DNA of 24,165 bases from Anaerolineales bacterium (GTDB lineage Bacteria > Chloroflexota > Anaerolineae > Anaerolineales > Villigracilaceae): positions 1-24,165 of the forward strand of contig JANTFU010000002.1 of the NCBI GenBank assembly GCA_024763295.1. The letters are read 5' to 3'. The notes beneath the pieces are model-generated. The model was not told where the DNA came from and made no database searches. It was given only the letters and a program-made list of their open reading frames with translations. Positions 1-7,204 of this stretch are shown here, piece after piece (the first letter of the stretch is position 1; each line of letters opens with the position of its first letter). Both the position numbers and the translations under genes were made by a program.

Positions 1-938
1 GGGTTCATCGCATCCCAGCCGTTCAGTTCGAGAATGGTGCCAAGATGAACGAACCAATACATTTGGATCGCTTCCCGGAAGGTGCGCGGGGCGTGGGCGG
101 GAACCCAACGACAAACTTCGGCAATCTGCTTGAGTTCGGCAACCCTGTTTGGGTCGCGTTCGTCTCGTGCCATCTCTTCGGCGAGGTCGGCATGGCGTTC
201 GGCGAAGAGGATAATCGCATCACAGGAGATTGCCATCGCCTTCCACTGCTCGGCTTTGTCGGTCGCTTCGGGGTCGTTGAGATAGTCGAGCGCGGCGATG
301 TTGGCTTCGATCTCACGCTTGAAGTCGAGCATCCCTTTTTGATAGATTTTGCCATCGAGGGCGGTGTGACCGGGGGCGCGCTGCTCCATAAATTCGGTGA
401 AAAGCCCCGCTTCGTAGGCATTTTTCCACGCTTCGGGGACGTGGCTGAAGATGCGCTCGCGCTGGGTTTTGCCTTTCCAATACGGAATTACCTCGCGGGC
501 GTAGGTTTCGATGTCTTCTTGCGAGGTGTAGTAGGGCTGCATCTCGCGGTTGTTGAGGACGTGAAAATCTTCGACGCTGTGGCAGGTCAGTTCGGGGAAG
601 GTGGGGACGGCTTTGGGTTTGGGTCCGCGCTCGCCGACGATCAGTTCGTCCGCGCCGATGTAGAGTTCTTTTTTCTGAACGTGGTTGCGAAAGTTCAGCG
701 CCCGCAAAACGGGGATGGAGTATTTGCCGTAATTTTCTTTGTAAAAGGCGGTCTCGTGCAGGGCGCGCTCGATGGAAATGGTCGGCTTGGTCTCAACGCT
801 CAGCTTGCGCAAACGCCGAATGCGCGGATTCATGCCGGGACCGATGGCGCCTTCGGGCAGCGGCTCGTAGAAATTCCCTTCAACGCAGGGCAGGCGTTCG
901 GGGATGAGTTCTTCTGGGGTTAATACTTGTTCAAACAT
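1..938 (-). CDS. HypD-like glycyl radical enzyme, N-terminal part (truncated by window edge)
   Basis: My own minus-strand translation gives an uninterrupted 312 residues that run off the left edge. Several blocks resemble trans-4-hydroxy-L-proline dehydratase (HypD) and related pyruvate formate-lyase-like glycyl radical enzymes: IPVLRALNF, DELIVGERG, PTFPELTCHSVEDF, GLFTEFMEQRAPGHT and, near the edge, AIQMYWFVHLGTILELNGWD. HypD removes water from 4-hydroxyproline under strict anaerobiosis. The active-site cysteine and the C-terminal glycyl radical loop lie outside the window, so the substrate cannot be read here. The start at 938 is fixed by AAGGAGA six bases upstream. About 35 residues precede the usual start of the family (ending GMNPRIRRLRK), a longer N-terminus than clostridial HypD as I recall it. 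A radical-SAM activase would be expected downstream, beyond the edge. Family call confident, substrate not. Confidence 0.85.
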   Translation of the reverse strand, partial: MFEQVLTPEELIPERLPCVEGNFYEPLPEGAIGPGMNPRIRRLRKLSVETKPTISIERALHETAFYKENYGKYSIPVLRALNFRNHVQKKELYIGADELIVGERGPKPKAVPTFPELTCHSVEDFHVLNNREMQPYYTSQEDIETYAREVIPYWKGKTQRERIFSHVPEAWKNAYEAGLFTEFMEQRAPGHTALDGKIYQKGMLDFKREIEANIAALDYLNDPEATDKAEQWKAMAISCDAIILFAERHADLAEEMARDERDPNRVAELKQIAEVCRWVPAHAPRTFREAIQMYWFVHLGTILELNGWDAMN

Positions 939-947
939 GGTGTCTCT

Positions 948-1026
948 CCTTACGTAATGCGTAAAACGTATTGCGTAAGGATCTCGCGAATAGGATGACT
1001 ATTACGAAATACGCACTACGCAATAC
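948..1026. repeat. Palindromic repeat built of TACG(C/T)AAT-type units
   Basis: GTATTGCGTA (968-977) and TACGCAATAC (1017-1026) are perfect 10-base inverted arms. A nested pair CCTTACG (948-954) / CGTAAGG (974-980) shares the left arm, so two alternative stems are possible. A similar arm pair occurs at 15686-15729, with a shared GAAATACGC block, which suggests a dispersed intergenic repeat. Here it lies between the small ORF and the glycyl radical enzyme start, and its left stem ends next to the ribosome binding site of the enzyme. Confidence 0.6.
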
Positions 1027-1075
1027 CTGTTGAAAAGGTGGACGTATTTAAATTGAAGGCGTGATATAAGGGGAT

Positions 1076-1153
1076 TTAGACGTAGAGCATCAGGCAGCAA
1101 AAAAGGCGGCGATAGGTTGTGCATAAGCTGGTGGGAATTGGATTTTTTGCCAT
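1076..1153 (-). CDS. 25-residue small ORF, possible leader peptide of the glycyl radical enzyme gene
   Basis: A 26-codon reading frame lies between a strong promoter and the glycyl radical enzyme gene. Its ATG at 1153 is preceded by AGGAGA (1159-1164) with 5-base spacing, and it ends in TAA at 1076. The peptide begins MAKNPIPTSL and ends RLFCCLMLYV. It holds three cysteines (positions 11, 19, 20), two adjacent arginines and a hydrophobic C-terminus. 137 bases separate its stop from the enzyme start, and they contain an inverted repeat that could form a stem in the transcript. This arrangement suits an attenuation leader or a small membrane-associated peptide. I do not recognise the sequence. 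That it is translated is inferred from the ribosome binding site and promoter only. Confidence 0.5.
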   Translation of the reverse strand: MAKNPIPTSLCTTYRRLFCCLMLYV

Positions 1154-1175
1154 CTTTTTCTCCTGAAGTATTTGA

Positions 1176-1204
1176 AATATACAGGGAGTATACGGTTGAG
1201 TCAA
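1176..1204 (-). promoter_or_regulatory. Sigma-70-type promoter with central dyad, driving the small ORF and glycyl radical enzyme
   Basis: On the minus strand, TTGACT (1199-1204) and TATATT (1176-1181) are separated by exactly 17 bases. A dyad TATAC-TCCCT-GTATA (1178-1192) overlaps the -10 box and spacer, a position suited to a repressor or to an activator that acts on the spacer. The predicted transcript starts near 1169, just before the ribosome binding site of the small ORF. The -35 box lies 16 bases past the stop codon of the upstream gene, so this unit probably has its own control. Confidence 0.7.
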
Positions 1205-1219
1205 GAGAAAAGTTAGTTT

Positions 1220-2572
1220 TTAAAAATCATCCCAATCATCATCCCATTGTGTGTAGGGTTTCGCCTTGATAGGCGTTGGCGCAGGGCTTCGATTTGCGCC
1301 TGTGATAGCGCGTAGAAAGACAGTTATCAAGCCCATTAGCAGAGCAATAAATGTCATCCCGCCAATGACGGCAAAGGTTGCGGTTTGGTGGACGTTAAAA
1401 AGCTCTCGTACTTGTTGGGCGGGTGGAGATGGGATGGTATCCGTTGGTGTGCCGAGTAAAGTTGCCATGTTTGTGACCGTGATCAGCACTAGCGATAAGG
1501 CAAAACTGACCGTGCCGGACATTAATTGTGTGCCGCCCAAGATGCCTTGTGTAAGGGTGAAGCCAAGCCAGTCTGCGCCCGAAAAACGACGTTTCTCGTT
1601 ATTAGGCGTTCTTGTGATGAGATAGATGATGCCGAGAAGCAAAAAGGTTGCGAACCAAATACCGAGAAAGCTTTTCAAATCAAGGAGAGTCAGCAAATTC
1701 AGTATGTATTGGAAGATGTTATTGCTGAGATAATAGACCAGAGCACCCAAAAAGATTGTCCATAGAACAGAAAACACCCAGTTTCGTCTGTTTTCTTTGC
1801 CGCTTTTGATCAGCCAAACAAGCGATATGAAAAATGGCAATACGAATAGCGGAATTGCGGTCAGGGAAGCGATAAAAAGCATCACTTGTGGCGGCAAATC
1901 CGGTGCAGTCAGCATTTTTTCAAACAATGTTTTCGTTGCGGATTCCTGAAGTGAATCCATAACAACAAACATCACGACAAAGCTAAACAACCCGGAAAAT
2001 GTGAGCGTATAAGCCGGTAAGCGGTAGAGCCAGCCGCTTTTTAAGCGCGGGGCATTTTCCCATTCTTTTCTGGTTTCGAGCGCACAAAGAAATCCGCCGA
2101 GTATACCGAGCAACACTGCCGGAATGATAAATTTCCAAAACATAAGCGGAGTTTGGGATGCGGTTTTGCTGACTCCGTTGAGAATTAATTGGTAAGCATC
2201 TTTTTCGCTGATTTTTTGGCTAAGAGAAAGGTAGATTTCTCCCTGCGCCATCAACCCTGCCCAAGGACCACCCACAAAACTAAAACCGAGCGCTCCGGCG
2301 ATCAGACCTGCACCTGCACCAGCTGCGAGGGCGTCGCCGAGACGGCGGGTTTTGTTCCACGCGGCAGCCAGCCAACCGCCGATAATCAGTGAAAGTGCGG
2401 CAAATCCGTAGACGATGAAGTTCATTTGCTGTGTTGAGAGTATGCCTTGCCAGATGGGTGCTTGCCAACTGCTAATAAATTCGGCGGGGAGACTATCGTA
2501 TGCCAGACGCATCAGTGAAAAATGCAAGCCAAAGCCGGCTAATATCCCTGCCAAAACGGTTTTTAGTCTCAT
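1220..2572 (-). CDS. Polytopic membrane protein of unknown function
   Basis: 450 residues with roughly nine to ten hydrophobic segments, for example near residues 5-25, 50-72, 82-105, 146-164, 186-207, 230-253, 263-283, 300-320 and 396-418. There is no signal peptide apart from the first membrane segment. The C-terminal tail is hydrophilic and ends in the strongly acidic WDDDWDDF after a basic proline-rich stretch. I see no transporter signature or catalytic motif that I recognise. The gene starts 3 bases after the stop of the EamA transporter gene, and its ribosome binding site (GGGAG) overlaps that stop, so the two are co-transcribed and probably translationally coupled. It could be a transporter or a structural membrane protein; I do not assign a function. 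Confidence 0.8.
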   Translation of the reverse strand: MRLKTVLAGILAGFGLHFSLMRLAYDSLPAEFISSWQAPIWQGILSTQQMNFIVYGFAALSLIIGGWLAAAWNKTRRLGDALAAGAGAGLIAGALGFSFVGGPWAGLMAQGEIYLSLSQKISEKDAYQLILNGVSKTASQTPLMFWKFIIPAVLLGILGGFLCALETRKEWENAPRLKSGWLYRLPAYTLTFSGLFSFVVMFVVMDSLQESATKTLFEKMLTAPDLPPQVMLFIASLTAIPLFVLPFFISLVWLIKSGKENRRNWVFSVLWTIFLGALVYYLSNNIFQYILNLLTLLDLKSFLGIWFATFLLLGIIYLITRTPNNEKRRFSGADWLGFTLTQGILGGTQLMSGTVSFALSLVLITVTNMATLLGTPTDTIPSPPAQQVRELFNVHQTATFAVIGGMTFIALLMGLITVFLRAITGANRSPAPTPIKAKPYTQWDDDWDDF

Positions 2573-2575
2573 CTT

Positions 2576-3445
2576 TTACTCCCTGCTGGCGATTACCAGC
2601 CCGATACTAATCAATAGTCCGCCGAAGAGGAAGAGCGGGGTGATTTTTTCGTTGAGAAAAATTGCGCCCAAAATTGTCCCGACAACGGGTTGAGCGAAAA
2701 AGGTTAGGGAAGCGAGCGAGGCATCCAGCAGGGCGAAGGCGGTGTTCCACAAGTACATGGCAACGGCGGTGCAGATGATGCCGAGAAAGAGCACGCCTGC
2801 CACGACGCCGGGCGTAATCGTGCCGTATCCCTGCGTGCTGTATTCGTAAGTGCCGAGCAGTGCGGAACTGGGCATCCCGCCGAGGAAGGCAACCAAGCTG
2901 ACGACAAGCACGTCCACATCCCGCGTGACTTTGCGTACCAAAACCGAATAGAGCGCCCAGGTTAGGGCAGCGGCAACCAAGCTCATATTTCCCCAAAATA
3001 GCGTCGAATCCAGTTGGGCGGAGCGCGGGTCGATCACGGCAAGTACGCCCAACGATGAGATGATTAGCGAGATTAGCCTTTGGGATGTGATTTTCTCGCG
3101 CAGGATGAGGGCGGCGAAGATGAGCACAAAAGCGGGCGTGGCGGATGTGACGAGCGAACCGTTCGCCGCCGTAGATAGGTCGGTGCCAACGAACTGGAAG
3201 CCCAGCGAGATGCCATAACCGATAAAACCAACCCCGAAGATGCGCCAGAAATCCGTTTTGCTGAGTTTGAGTTTGTGCTGGGCAACTGCGGCAATCAACA
3301 GAGAGAGCGTCCCCAGCACAAGCCGCGACGTGAGCAGTGAAAAAGGTGGAATGACCGCCATCACCGCCTTGCTGACGACGTACATCGCGCCCCAAATAGA
3401 TGTGGCGGCGAGACCGGAGAGGATGCCGAGGGTGATTTTGTTCAT
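2576..3445 (-). CDS. EamA (DMT superfamily) transporter
   Basis: 289 residues with about ten transmembrane segments arranged as two EamA repeats (about 5-140 and 150-285). The first repeat opens with the typical ATSIWGAMYVVSKAVM, and both end in the LREKIT / LNEKITPLFLFGGLLI pattern of the drug/metabolite transporter superfamily. Members export or import small metabolites such as amino acids in the inner membrane; the substrate cannot be deduced from sequence. The start at 3445 was chosen because the repeat begins directly there. No Shine-Dalgarno sequence is visible, but a TATAAT box ends 8 bases before the ATG, which suggests a leaderless message. It is the first gene of a two-gene unit with the polytopic membrane protein. 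Confidence 0.9.
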   Translation of the reverse strand: MNKITLGILSGLAATSIWGAMYVVSKAVMAVIPPFSLLTSRLVLGTLSLLIAAVAQHKLKLSKTDFWRIFGVGFIGYGISLGFQFVGTDLSTAANGSLVTSATPAFVLIFAALILREKITSQRLISLIISSLGVLAVIDPRSAQLDSTLFWGNMSLVAAALTWALYSVLVRKVTRDVDVLVVSLVAFLGGMPSSALLGTYEYSTQGYGTITPGVVAGVLFLGIICTAVAMYLWNTAFALLDASLASLTFFAQPVVGTILGAIFLNEKITPLFLFGGLLISIGLVIASRE

Positions 3446-3453
3446 GGTACAAA

Positions 3454-3459
3454 ATTATA
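3454..3459 (-). promoter_or_regulatory. -10 box of a probable leaderless promoter for the EamA gene
   Basis: TATAAT lies 8 bases upstream of the start codon at 3445, so transcription should begin within a few bases of the ATG. No ribosome binding site fits between them. I see no good -35 element; the expected place is taken by the palindrome at 3474-3501. Confidence 0.5.
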
Positions 3460-3473
3460 CCTTTTTAACCAAT

Positions 3474-3501
3474 GAACCCCGCTCAAATTTGAGCGGGGTT
3501 C
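3474..3501. terminator. Perfect 28-base palindrome downstream of korB, probable terminator
   Basis: GAACCCCGCTCAAA pairs exactly with TTTGAGCGGGGTTC with no unpaired centre. It follows the korB stop by about 23 bases on the minus strand and separates the kor unit from the EamA promoter. The T-run after it is poor (ATTGGTTAAAAAGG), so it may act as a weak terminator or as a stabilising 3' hairpin. A second short stem GGGATG/CATCCC (3507-3521) lies between korB and the palindrome. Confidence 0.6.
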
Positions 3502-3524
3502 AAAATGGGGATGTCCCATCCCTT

Positions 3525-4547
3525 TTAGAACATTGCGTCGTTAATCTCTTGCATTGTTTCCGGTGCAGGGCGCAGGTCTGTTTCAGTCAGGCGGTTGAGC
3601 GGGGTCTTCGACATGCCCATCACATCATAGAAGGAGGGGCGTTCGGGGTCAATATAGATTAGTCCGGTGACTAATTCCTGATTGGATGCGGCTTCTTCAA
3701 GCATGGCAACTGCAGCGGCGCGGCTGGTGGGATCGTAGTCTTTATCGAGCTTCTTCAGGCGGATGACCGAGCCATCATGCATGGTGACATCTTGCGATGT
3801 GCCTTCTTCAAAGTCTTCAACGGTAATCTCGTCGCGGGCAGGGATAAAGGTTAAATCATGGATTGGGTTTTCGTGCGCTTTGCCCCAGCCGTAGGAGTGC
3901 ATTGAATTATCAGCGTTATTGAAGCTTACACAAGGGCTGATGATATCAATAATGGCGGTGCCGTTATGGCGCAGGGCTGCCTTTAGCAGAGTCTTGACTT
4001 GTTTTGGGTCACCGGCAAAGGAGCGGGCGACGAAGGTGGCATTGGAAGCCATCGCTTCCATGCAGATATCAATCGGCTGGAGCAGGTTAGTGCCCTGCTT
4101 TTTCAGGGTCAAGCCAACTTCCGATGTTGCCGAAAGCTGCCCTTTGGTAAGACCATAAGTGCCGTTGTTGGCGACAATGTAGACCATCGGGATATTGCGG
4201 CGCATGATGTGCTTGAATTGTCCCATGCCGATGCTGGCAGAGTCGCCGTCACCGCTCATGGCGATGCCAGTTAGGGTGCGGTCGCCGAGTAGTGCGCCGG
4301 TAGCGATGGAGGGCATACGTCCGTGTAAGCTGTTGAAGCCAAAGGAGCGTGAGAGCATATAGGTTGGGGCTTTGCTCGAGCAGCCAATCCCGCTGAATTT
4401 GACGATATCTTCCGGCAGCATGTCCATTTCGTAGGTCGCTGCAATAATTTGGCTGAGAATGGAGTTGTGTCCACAGCCCTGACAAAGGGTGGTCGGTGCA
4501 CCTTTATAATCGTTTTTTTCTAAACCAATAGCGTTTGTGCGTGCCAT
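3525..4547 (-). CDS. korB: 2-oxoacid:ferredoxin oxidoreductase, beta (TPP-binding) subunit
   Basis: 340 residues. It oxidatively decarboxylates a 2-oxoacid with CoA and reduces ferredoxin, together with the alpha subunit. The N-terminal CQGCGH (22-27) supplies two cluster cysteines. Cys56 (in GIGC) and Cys206 (in SPC) complete the four [4Fe-4S] ligands expected of a beta subunit. The TPP/Mg motif starts at SGDGDSASIGMGQFKH (98-113) and closes at VANN (125-128). The C-terminal region (about 230-340) is the usual extension of this group. It starts one base after the korA stop, so the pair forms an obligate operon. KorB is the likeliest assignment; pyruvate or branched-chain 2-oxoacids remain possible substrates because specificity is not readable from the sequence. 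Confidence 0.93.
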   Translation of the reverse strand: MARTNAIGLEKNDYKGAPTTLCQGCGHNSILSQIIAATYEMDMLPEDIVKFSGIGCSSKAPTYMLSRSFGFNSLHGRMPSIATGALLGDRTLTGIAMSGDGDSASIGMGQFKHIMRRNIPMVYIVANNGTYGLTKGQLSATSEVGLTLKKQGTNLLQPIDICMEAMASNATFVARSFAGDPKQVKTLLKAALRHNGTAIIDIISPCVSFNNADNSMHSYGWGKAHENPIHDLTFIPARDEITVEDFEEGTSQDVTMHDGSVIRLKKLDKDYDPTSRAAAVAMLEEAASNQELVTGLIYIDPERPSFYDVMGMSKTPLNRLTETDLRPAPETMQEINDAMF

Positions 4548-4548
4548 C

Positions 4549-6348
4549 TTAGTTCTCCTTCTTTGCCAGAATATCGTCGCGAATCCACTCTGCGGTCAGC
4601 GAAAGACCGTTGTTCAGCGCGGACGAGACCAGTTTGGTGCTCAAGGCGGGATATTCAACGCCCAAAATTTCGCGTAGCTGTCCGCTGTGGTTCATTTCCA
4701 CAACAAAGACAACATCGTTTTCTTTGATAAATTTTTCTACGGTTTCGGTCAGTGGTAAGGCGCGGAGGCGTAAGTAATTGGTCTTTACGCCTTCAGCGGC
4801 TAGCAGGTCACGTGCTTCCACAATGGCGGGGTCGGTTGAGCCGTAAGCAATGATGCCTACGCTGGCGCCGTCGACATTATCTACGATAGCTTCGGGGACA
4901 TACTGTTCGGCGGTTTCGTATTTTTTCACCAGACGGTTCATCCCTTCAATCCAAACATCGGGGGCTTCACTGTAATTGGCATAGGCATCGTGTCCGGTGC
5001 CGCGTGCAAAGTAAGAACTGCCTTCGCGGCGGTTGCCGGCAACCGTGCGATACGGAATGCCATCGCCGTCCACATCTTTATAGCGACCCCATTTGCCGTG
5101 TTCGGCTTCAAAACTTTCCATGTCGTCTTCCCACAAAATCTTGCCGCGATCCATGGGGGCATCCGGATAATCAAAGGGTTCGCTAATCCATTGATTCTGC
5201 CCAAGGTCAAGATCGCTTAGCACAAAGACCGGGGTTTGCATTCGTTCCGCAATATCAAAGGCTTTCCAGCCAAATTCAAAGCATTCACGCGCCGAGCTGG
5301 GCAACAGGACGATATGTTTTGTGTCGCCATGGCTAAGATAGAGCGCTTGGTTTAGGTCACCTTGGGATGTGCGGGTGGGAAGTCCCGTGCTGGGACCCAT
5401 GCGTTGGACATTCCAGACGACGATTGGCATTTCAGCGAAATATGCAAGCCCCGTGAATTCGCCCATGAGACTAATGCCTGCTCCCGATGTGGATGTCATG
5501 GAGCGTGCCCCGGAGAATGCGCCGCCAATGGCGATGCCAACAGCAGCCAACTCATCTTCAGCCTGTACAACGGCATAAGTTGGGTCGCCGTCTTCGTTTT
5601 TTCGTAGCTTCGGCAAGTAGGCGTTCATCTTTTCGACCAAGCTGGTCGCAGGTGTAATCGGGTACCAGCCAACGACTTGTACGCCGCCATAGATGGAGCC
5701 AAGTGCGGCTGCCGTGTTACCGTCTGCCATGATTAGACCTTTGGTCTTGTCCATTGGCTCGACGAAGTAGGGATCACTTTTTTCGAGATTTTCAGCTGCC
5801 CATTTTGCGCTGGCTTCAATCACGCCCATATTGATGGAGACGGGTTTTTCTTTGCCCTTGAAATGGAAATCAAGCGCCATTTTAATCTTTTCCATCTCGA
5901 TGCCAAGCATTTCTGCCAGCACACCAACGTAAACCATGTTTGATACCATTGTACGCAGATTGGCGGGAATGTTGGCTTCTTTGATGAGCTGCTTGACCGC
6001 CATCGGGTAAACAGTGATGTCATCACGTTCGATGGGCATTTTGATCGAATCGTCATAAAAGAAAATACCGCCGGGCAGCACATCGCTCAGGTCGCGCTCG
6101 AAGGATTTCGGGTTCATTGCTACCACAACTTCGTGCTCATCGCGGCGGGCGGTATAGCCGTCTTTGCTTAGGCGGATGGTGTACCAGGTCGGCAAGCCCT
6201 GAATATTGGACGGGAACATATTTTTGCCCGTAACAGGAATGCCCATTTTGAAGAGGGCACGCAGAATGGTCAGGTTCGATGTTTGGCTGCCGGAGCCGTT
6301 CGATGTCCCAACCGTGATCGAAAAATCATTAACGGTTTTTTGAGTCAT
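4549..6348 (-). CDS. korA: 2-oxoacid:ferredoxin oxidoreductase, fused gamma-alpha subunit
   Basis: 599 residues. The gamma domain (about 1-190) opens with the family signature VGTSNGSGSQTSNLTILRAL, contains EVVVAMNPKSFERDL and is fused to the alpha domain, as in KorA-type enzymes. The alpha pyrimidine-binding region (about 205-430) includes GWYPITPATSLVEKM, VVQAEDELAAVGIAIGGAFS and MTSTSGAGISLMGEF; the C-terminal domain (about 490-595) carries EMNHSGQLREIL. No ferredoxin-like cluster domain is attached, so the only cluster should be the one in KorB. Start chosen at 6348, where the gamma domain begins, with GAGGAAGT as a close ribosome binding site. It lies downstream of the gntR gene and of a T-rich terminator, so kor expression may depend on read-through or on a promoter in the AT-rich stretch at 6349-6380. 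Confidence 0.93.
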   Translation of the reverse strand: MTQKTVNDFSITVGTSNGSGSQTSNLTILRALFKMGIPVTGKNMFPSNIQGLPTWYTIRLSKDGYTARRDEHEVVVAMNPKSFERDLSDVLPGGIFFYDDSIKMPIERDDITVYPMAVKQLIKEANIPANLRTMVSNMVYVGVLAEMLGIEMEKIKMALDFHFKGKEKPVSINMGVIEASAKWAAENLEKSDPYFVEPMDKTKGLIMADGNTAAALGSIYGGVQVVGWYPITPATSLVEKMNAYLPKLRKNEDGDPTYAVVQAEDELAAVGIAIGGAFSGARSMTSTSGAGISLMGEFTGLAYFAEMPIVVWNVQRMGPSTGLPTRTSQGDLNQALYLSHGDTKHIVLLPSSARECFEFGWKAFDIAERMQTPVFVLSDLDLGQNQWISEPFDYPDAPMDRGKILWEDDMESFEAEHGKWGRYKDVDGDGIPYRTVAGNRREGSSYFARGTGHDAYANYSEAPDVWIEGMNRLVKKYETAEQYVPEAIVDNVDGASVGIIAYGSTDPAIVEARDLLAAEGVKTNYLRLRALPLTETVEKFIKENDVVFVVEMNHSGQLREILGVEYPALSTKLVSSALNNGLSLTAEWIRDDILAKKEN

Positions 6349-6379
6349 ACTTCCTCTGGTTTATATATTTTTTTCTTAC

Positions 6380-6418
6380 AAAAAAAAAGATGCCAGCCCT
6401 GCTGTGCAGAGGGCGGCA
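6380..6418 (-). terminator. Rho-independent terminator between gntR and korA
   Basis: On the minus strand, a stem with small bulges (TGCCGCCCTCTGC / GCAGGGCTGGCA, loop ACA, 6391-6418) is followed directly by TC and nine T residues. It lies 8 bases past the gntR stop and 30 bases before the korA start. It should separate gntR from korAB or reduce read-through into them. Confidence 0.8.
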
Positions 6419-6426
6419 TAAAAGCA

Positions 6427-7092
6427 CTATTTAAGTACCGGTCGTGCGGCAATTAATTTGGTATGGTCAAGTAAGAGTTTGTGGGCTTCGTCGAAATCGC
6501 CGCGTTTAATCGCCTGAACAATGTCACTATGATATTGCCAAACCTTGGTGAGATAGGTGTAGTCGGTGAAGACGTTTAGCTCAACACTCTCGTACGCATC
6601 CCAATAGGCTTCGAGAATACCAACGGCAAAGACATTTTCTAAGCGTTTATACATTACCAAATGCAAGTCACGATGTTCCTGATGGGGGATTTTTGGCGGG
6701 TCGCTACGCAATTTTTCCCACGCCACCCAGACCAGCTTTTCGAGTTCGTCGATGTCTTCGGTGGTCAGAGCTTGGACGGCTTGATGGAAATATGCCGATT
6801 CAACGTGCGTACGCAAATCGGAGTATTGCTCGAAATTCTTCTTATCACGCAGGATGGCGTAGCCGAGACTTTGTTGCAAGGCGGGGGTAAAGGTATAAGG
6901 TAGTCGTCGGGTACCAATGCGTGGTTTGACGGCAACCAAGCCTAATGCACGCGCGACAGCGAGCTGTTCGCGCAGGGCTGCGCGGTTGATGCCGAGTTCA
7001 GCACTGAGTTTGTCGAGGGCGGGGATTCCTTCACGTTCCGCTTCTTCGTGCGCTGCGAGATATTTCAGAAATTCAGAAAGGGTTTCAATCAT
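6427..7092 (-). CDS. GntR-family transcriptional regulator, FCD type
   Basis: 221 residues, typical length for the FadR subfamily. The N-terminal winged helix-turn-helix (about 1-68) includes ALDKLSAELGINRAALREQL and a wing with PRIGTRRL. The C-terminal all-helical FCD effector domain (about 80-215) has the expected DLRTHVESAYFHQA helix, HRDLHLVMYKRL and the closing HSDIVQAIKRGDFDEAHKLL...H pattern, whose histidines usually bind a metal and a small carboxylate. It sits between korAB and the divergent E1-E2 genes, so control of 2-oxoacid oxidation is a reasonable inference; the ligand is unknown. No Shine-Dalgarno sequence is seen before the ATG. Its promoter has operator-like repeats just downstream of the expected transcript start. 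Confidence 0.9.
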   Translation of the reverse strand: MIETLSEFLKYLAAHEEAEREGIPALDKLSAELGINRAALREQLAVARALGLVAVKPRIGTRRLPYTFTPALQQSLGYAILRDKKNFEQYSDLRTHVESAYFHQAVQALTTEDIDELEKLVWVAWEKLRSDPPKIPHQEHRDLHLVMYKRLENVFAVGILEAYWDAYESVELNVFTDYTYLTKVWQYHSDIVQAIKRGDFDEAHKLLLDHTKLIAARPVLK

Positions 7093-7099
7093 TTTATCT

Positions 7100-7164
7100 A
7101 TTCAATTAATCTGATTATTCAATCAATTGAGCAAAAGTTTATCATTTCTGTGCTTTAGCGTCAA
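7100..7164 (-). promoter_or_regulatory. gntR promoter with candidate autoregulatory operator
   Basis: Minus strand TTGACG (7159-7164) and TAAACT (7136-7141) are spaced by 17 bases, which puts the transcript start near 7129. Immediately downstream lie direct repeats ATTCAATTAAT (7100-7110) and ATTCAATCAAT (7117-7127), and an 11-base dyad TAATC-T-GATTA (7107-7117). A repressor bound there would block its own gene. The dyad plus repeats fit a GntR operator; binding is inferred. Confidence 0.65.
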
Positions 7165-7204
7165 GTAAATTGCGTCTTATGATTTTAAAGTTAGCATGGT
7201 TGAA

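Noticed and set aside
45..923. 292-codon open frame on the plus strand
   Set aside because: It runs antisense over the HypD-like gene, whose minus-strand product has clear family motifs and a good ribosome binding site. The plus-strand product is low-complexity Gly/Phe/Val-rich, as codon-bias shadows are.
2607..3452. 281-codon minus-strand frame overlapping the EamA gene
   Set aside because: The product is rich in Arg, His and Cys with no membrane segments; the other frame gives a normal EamA transporter.
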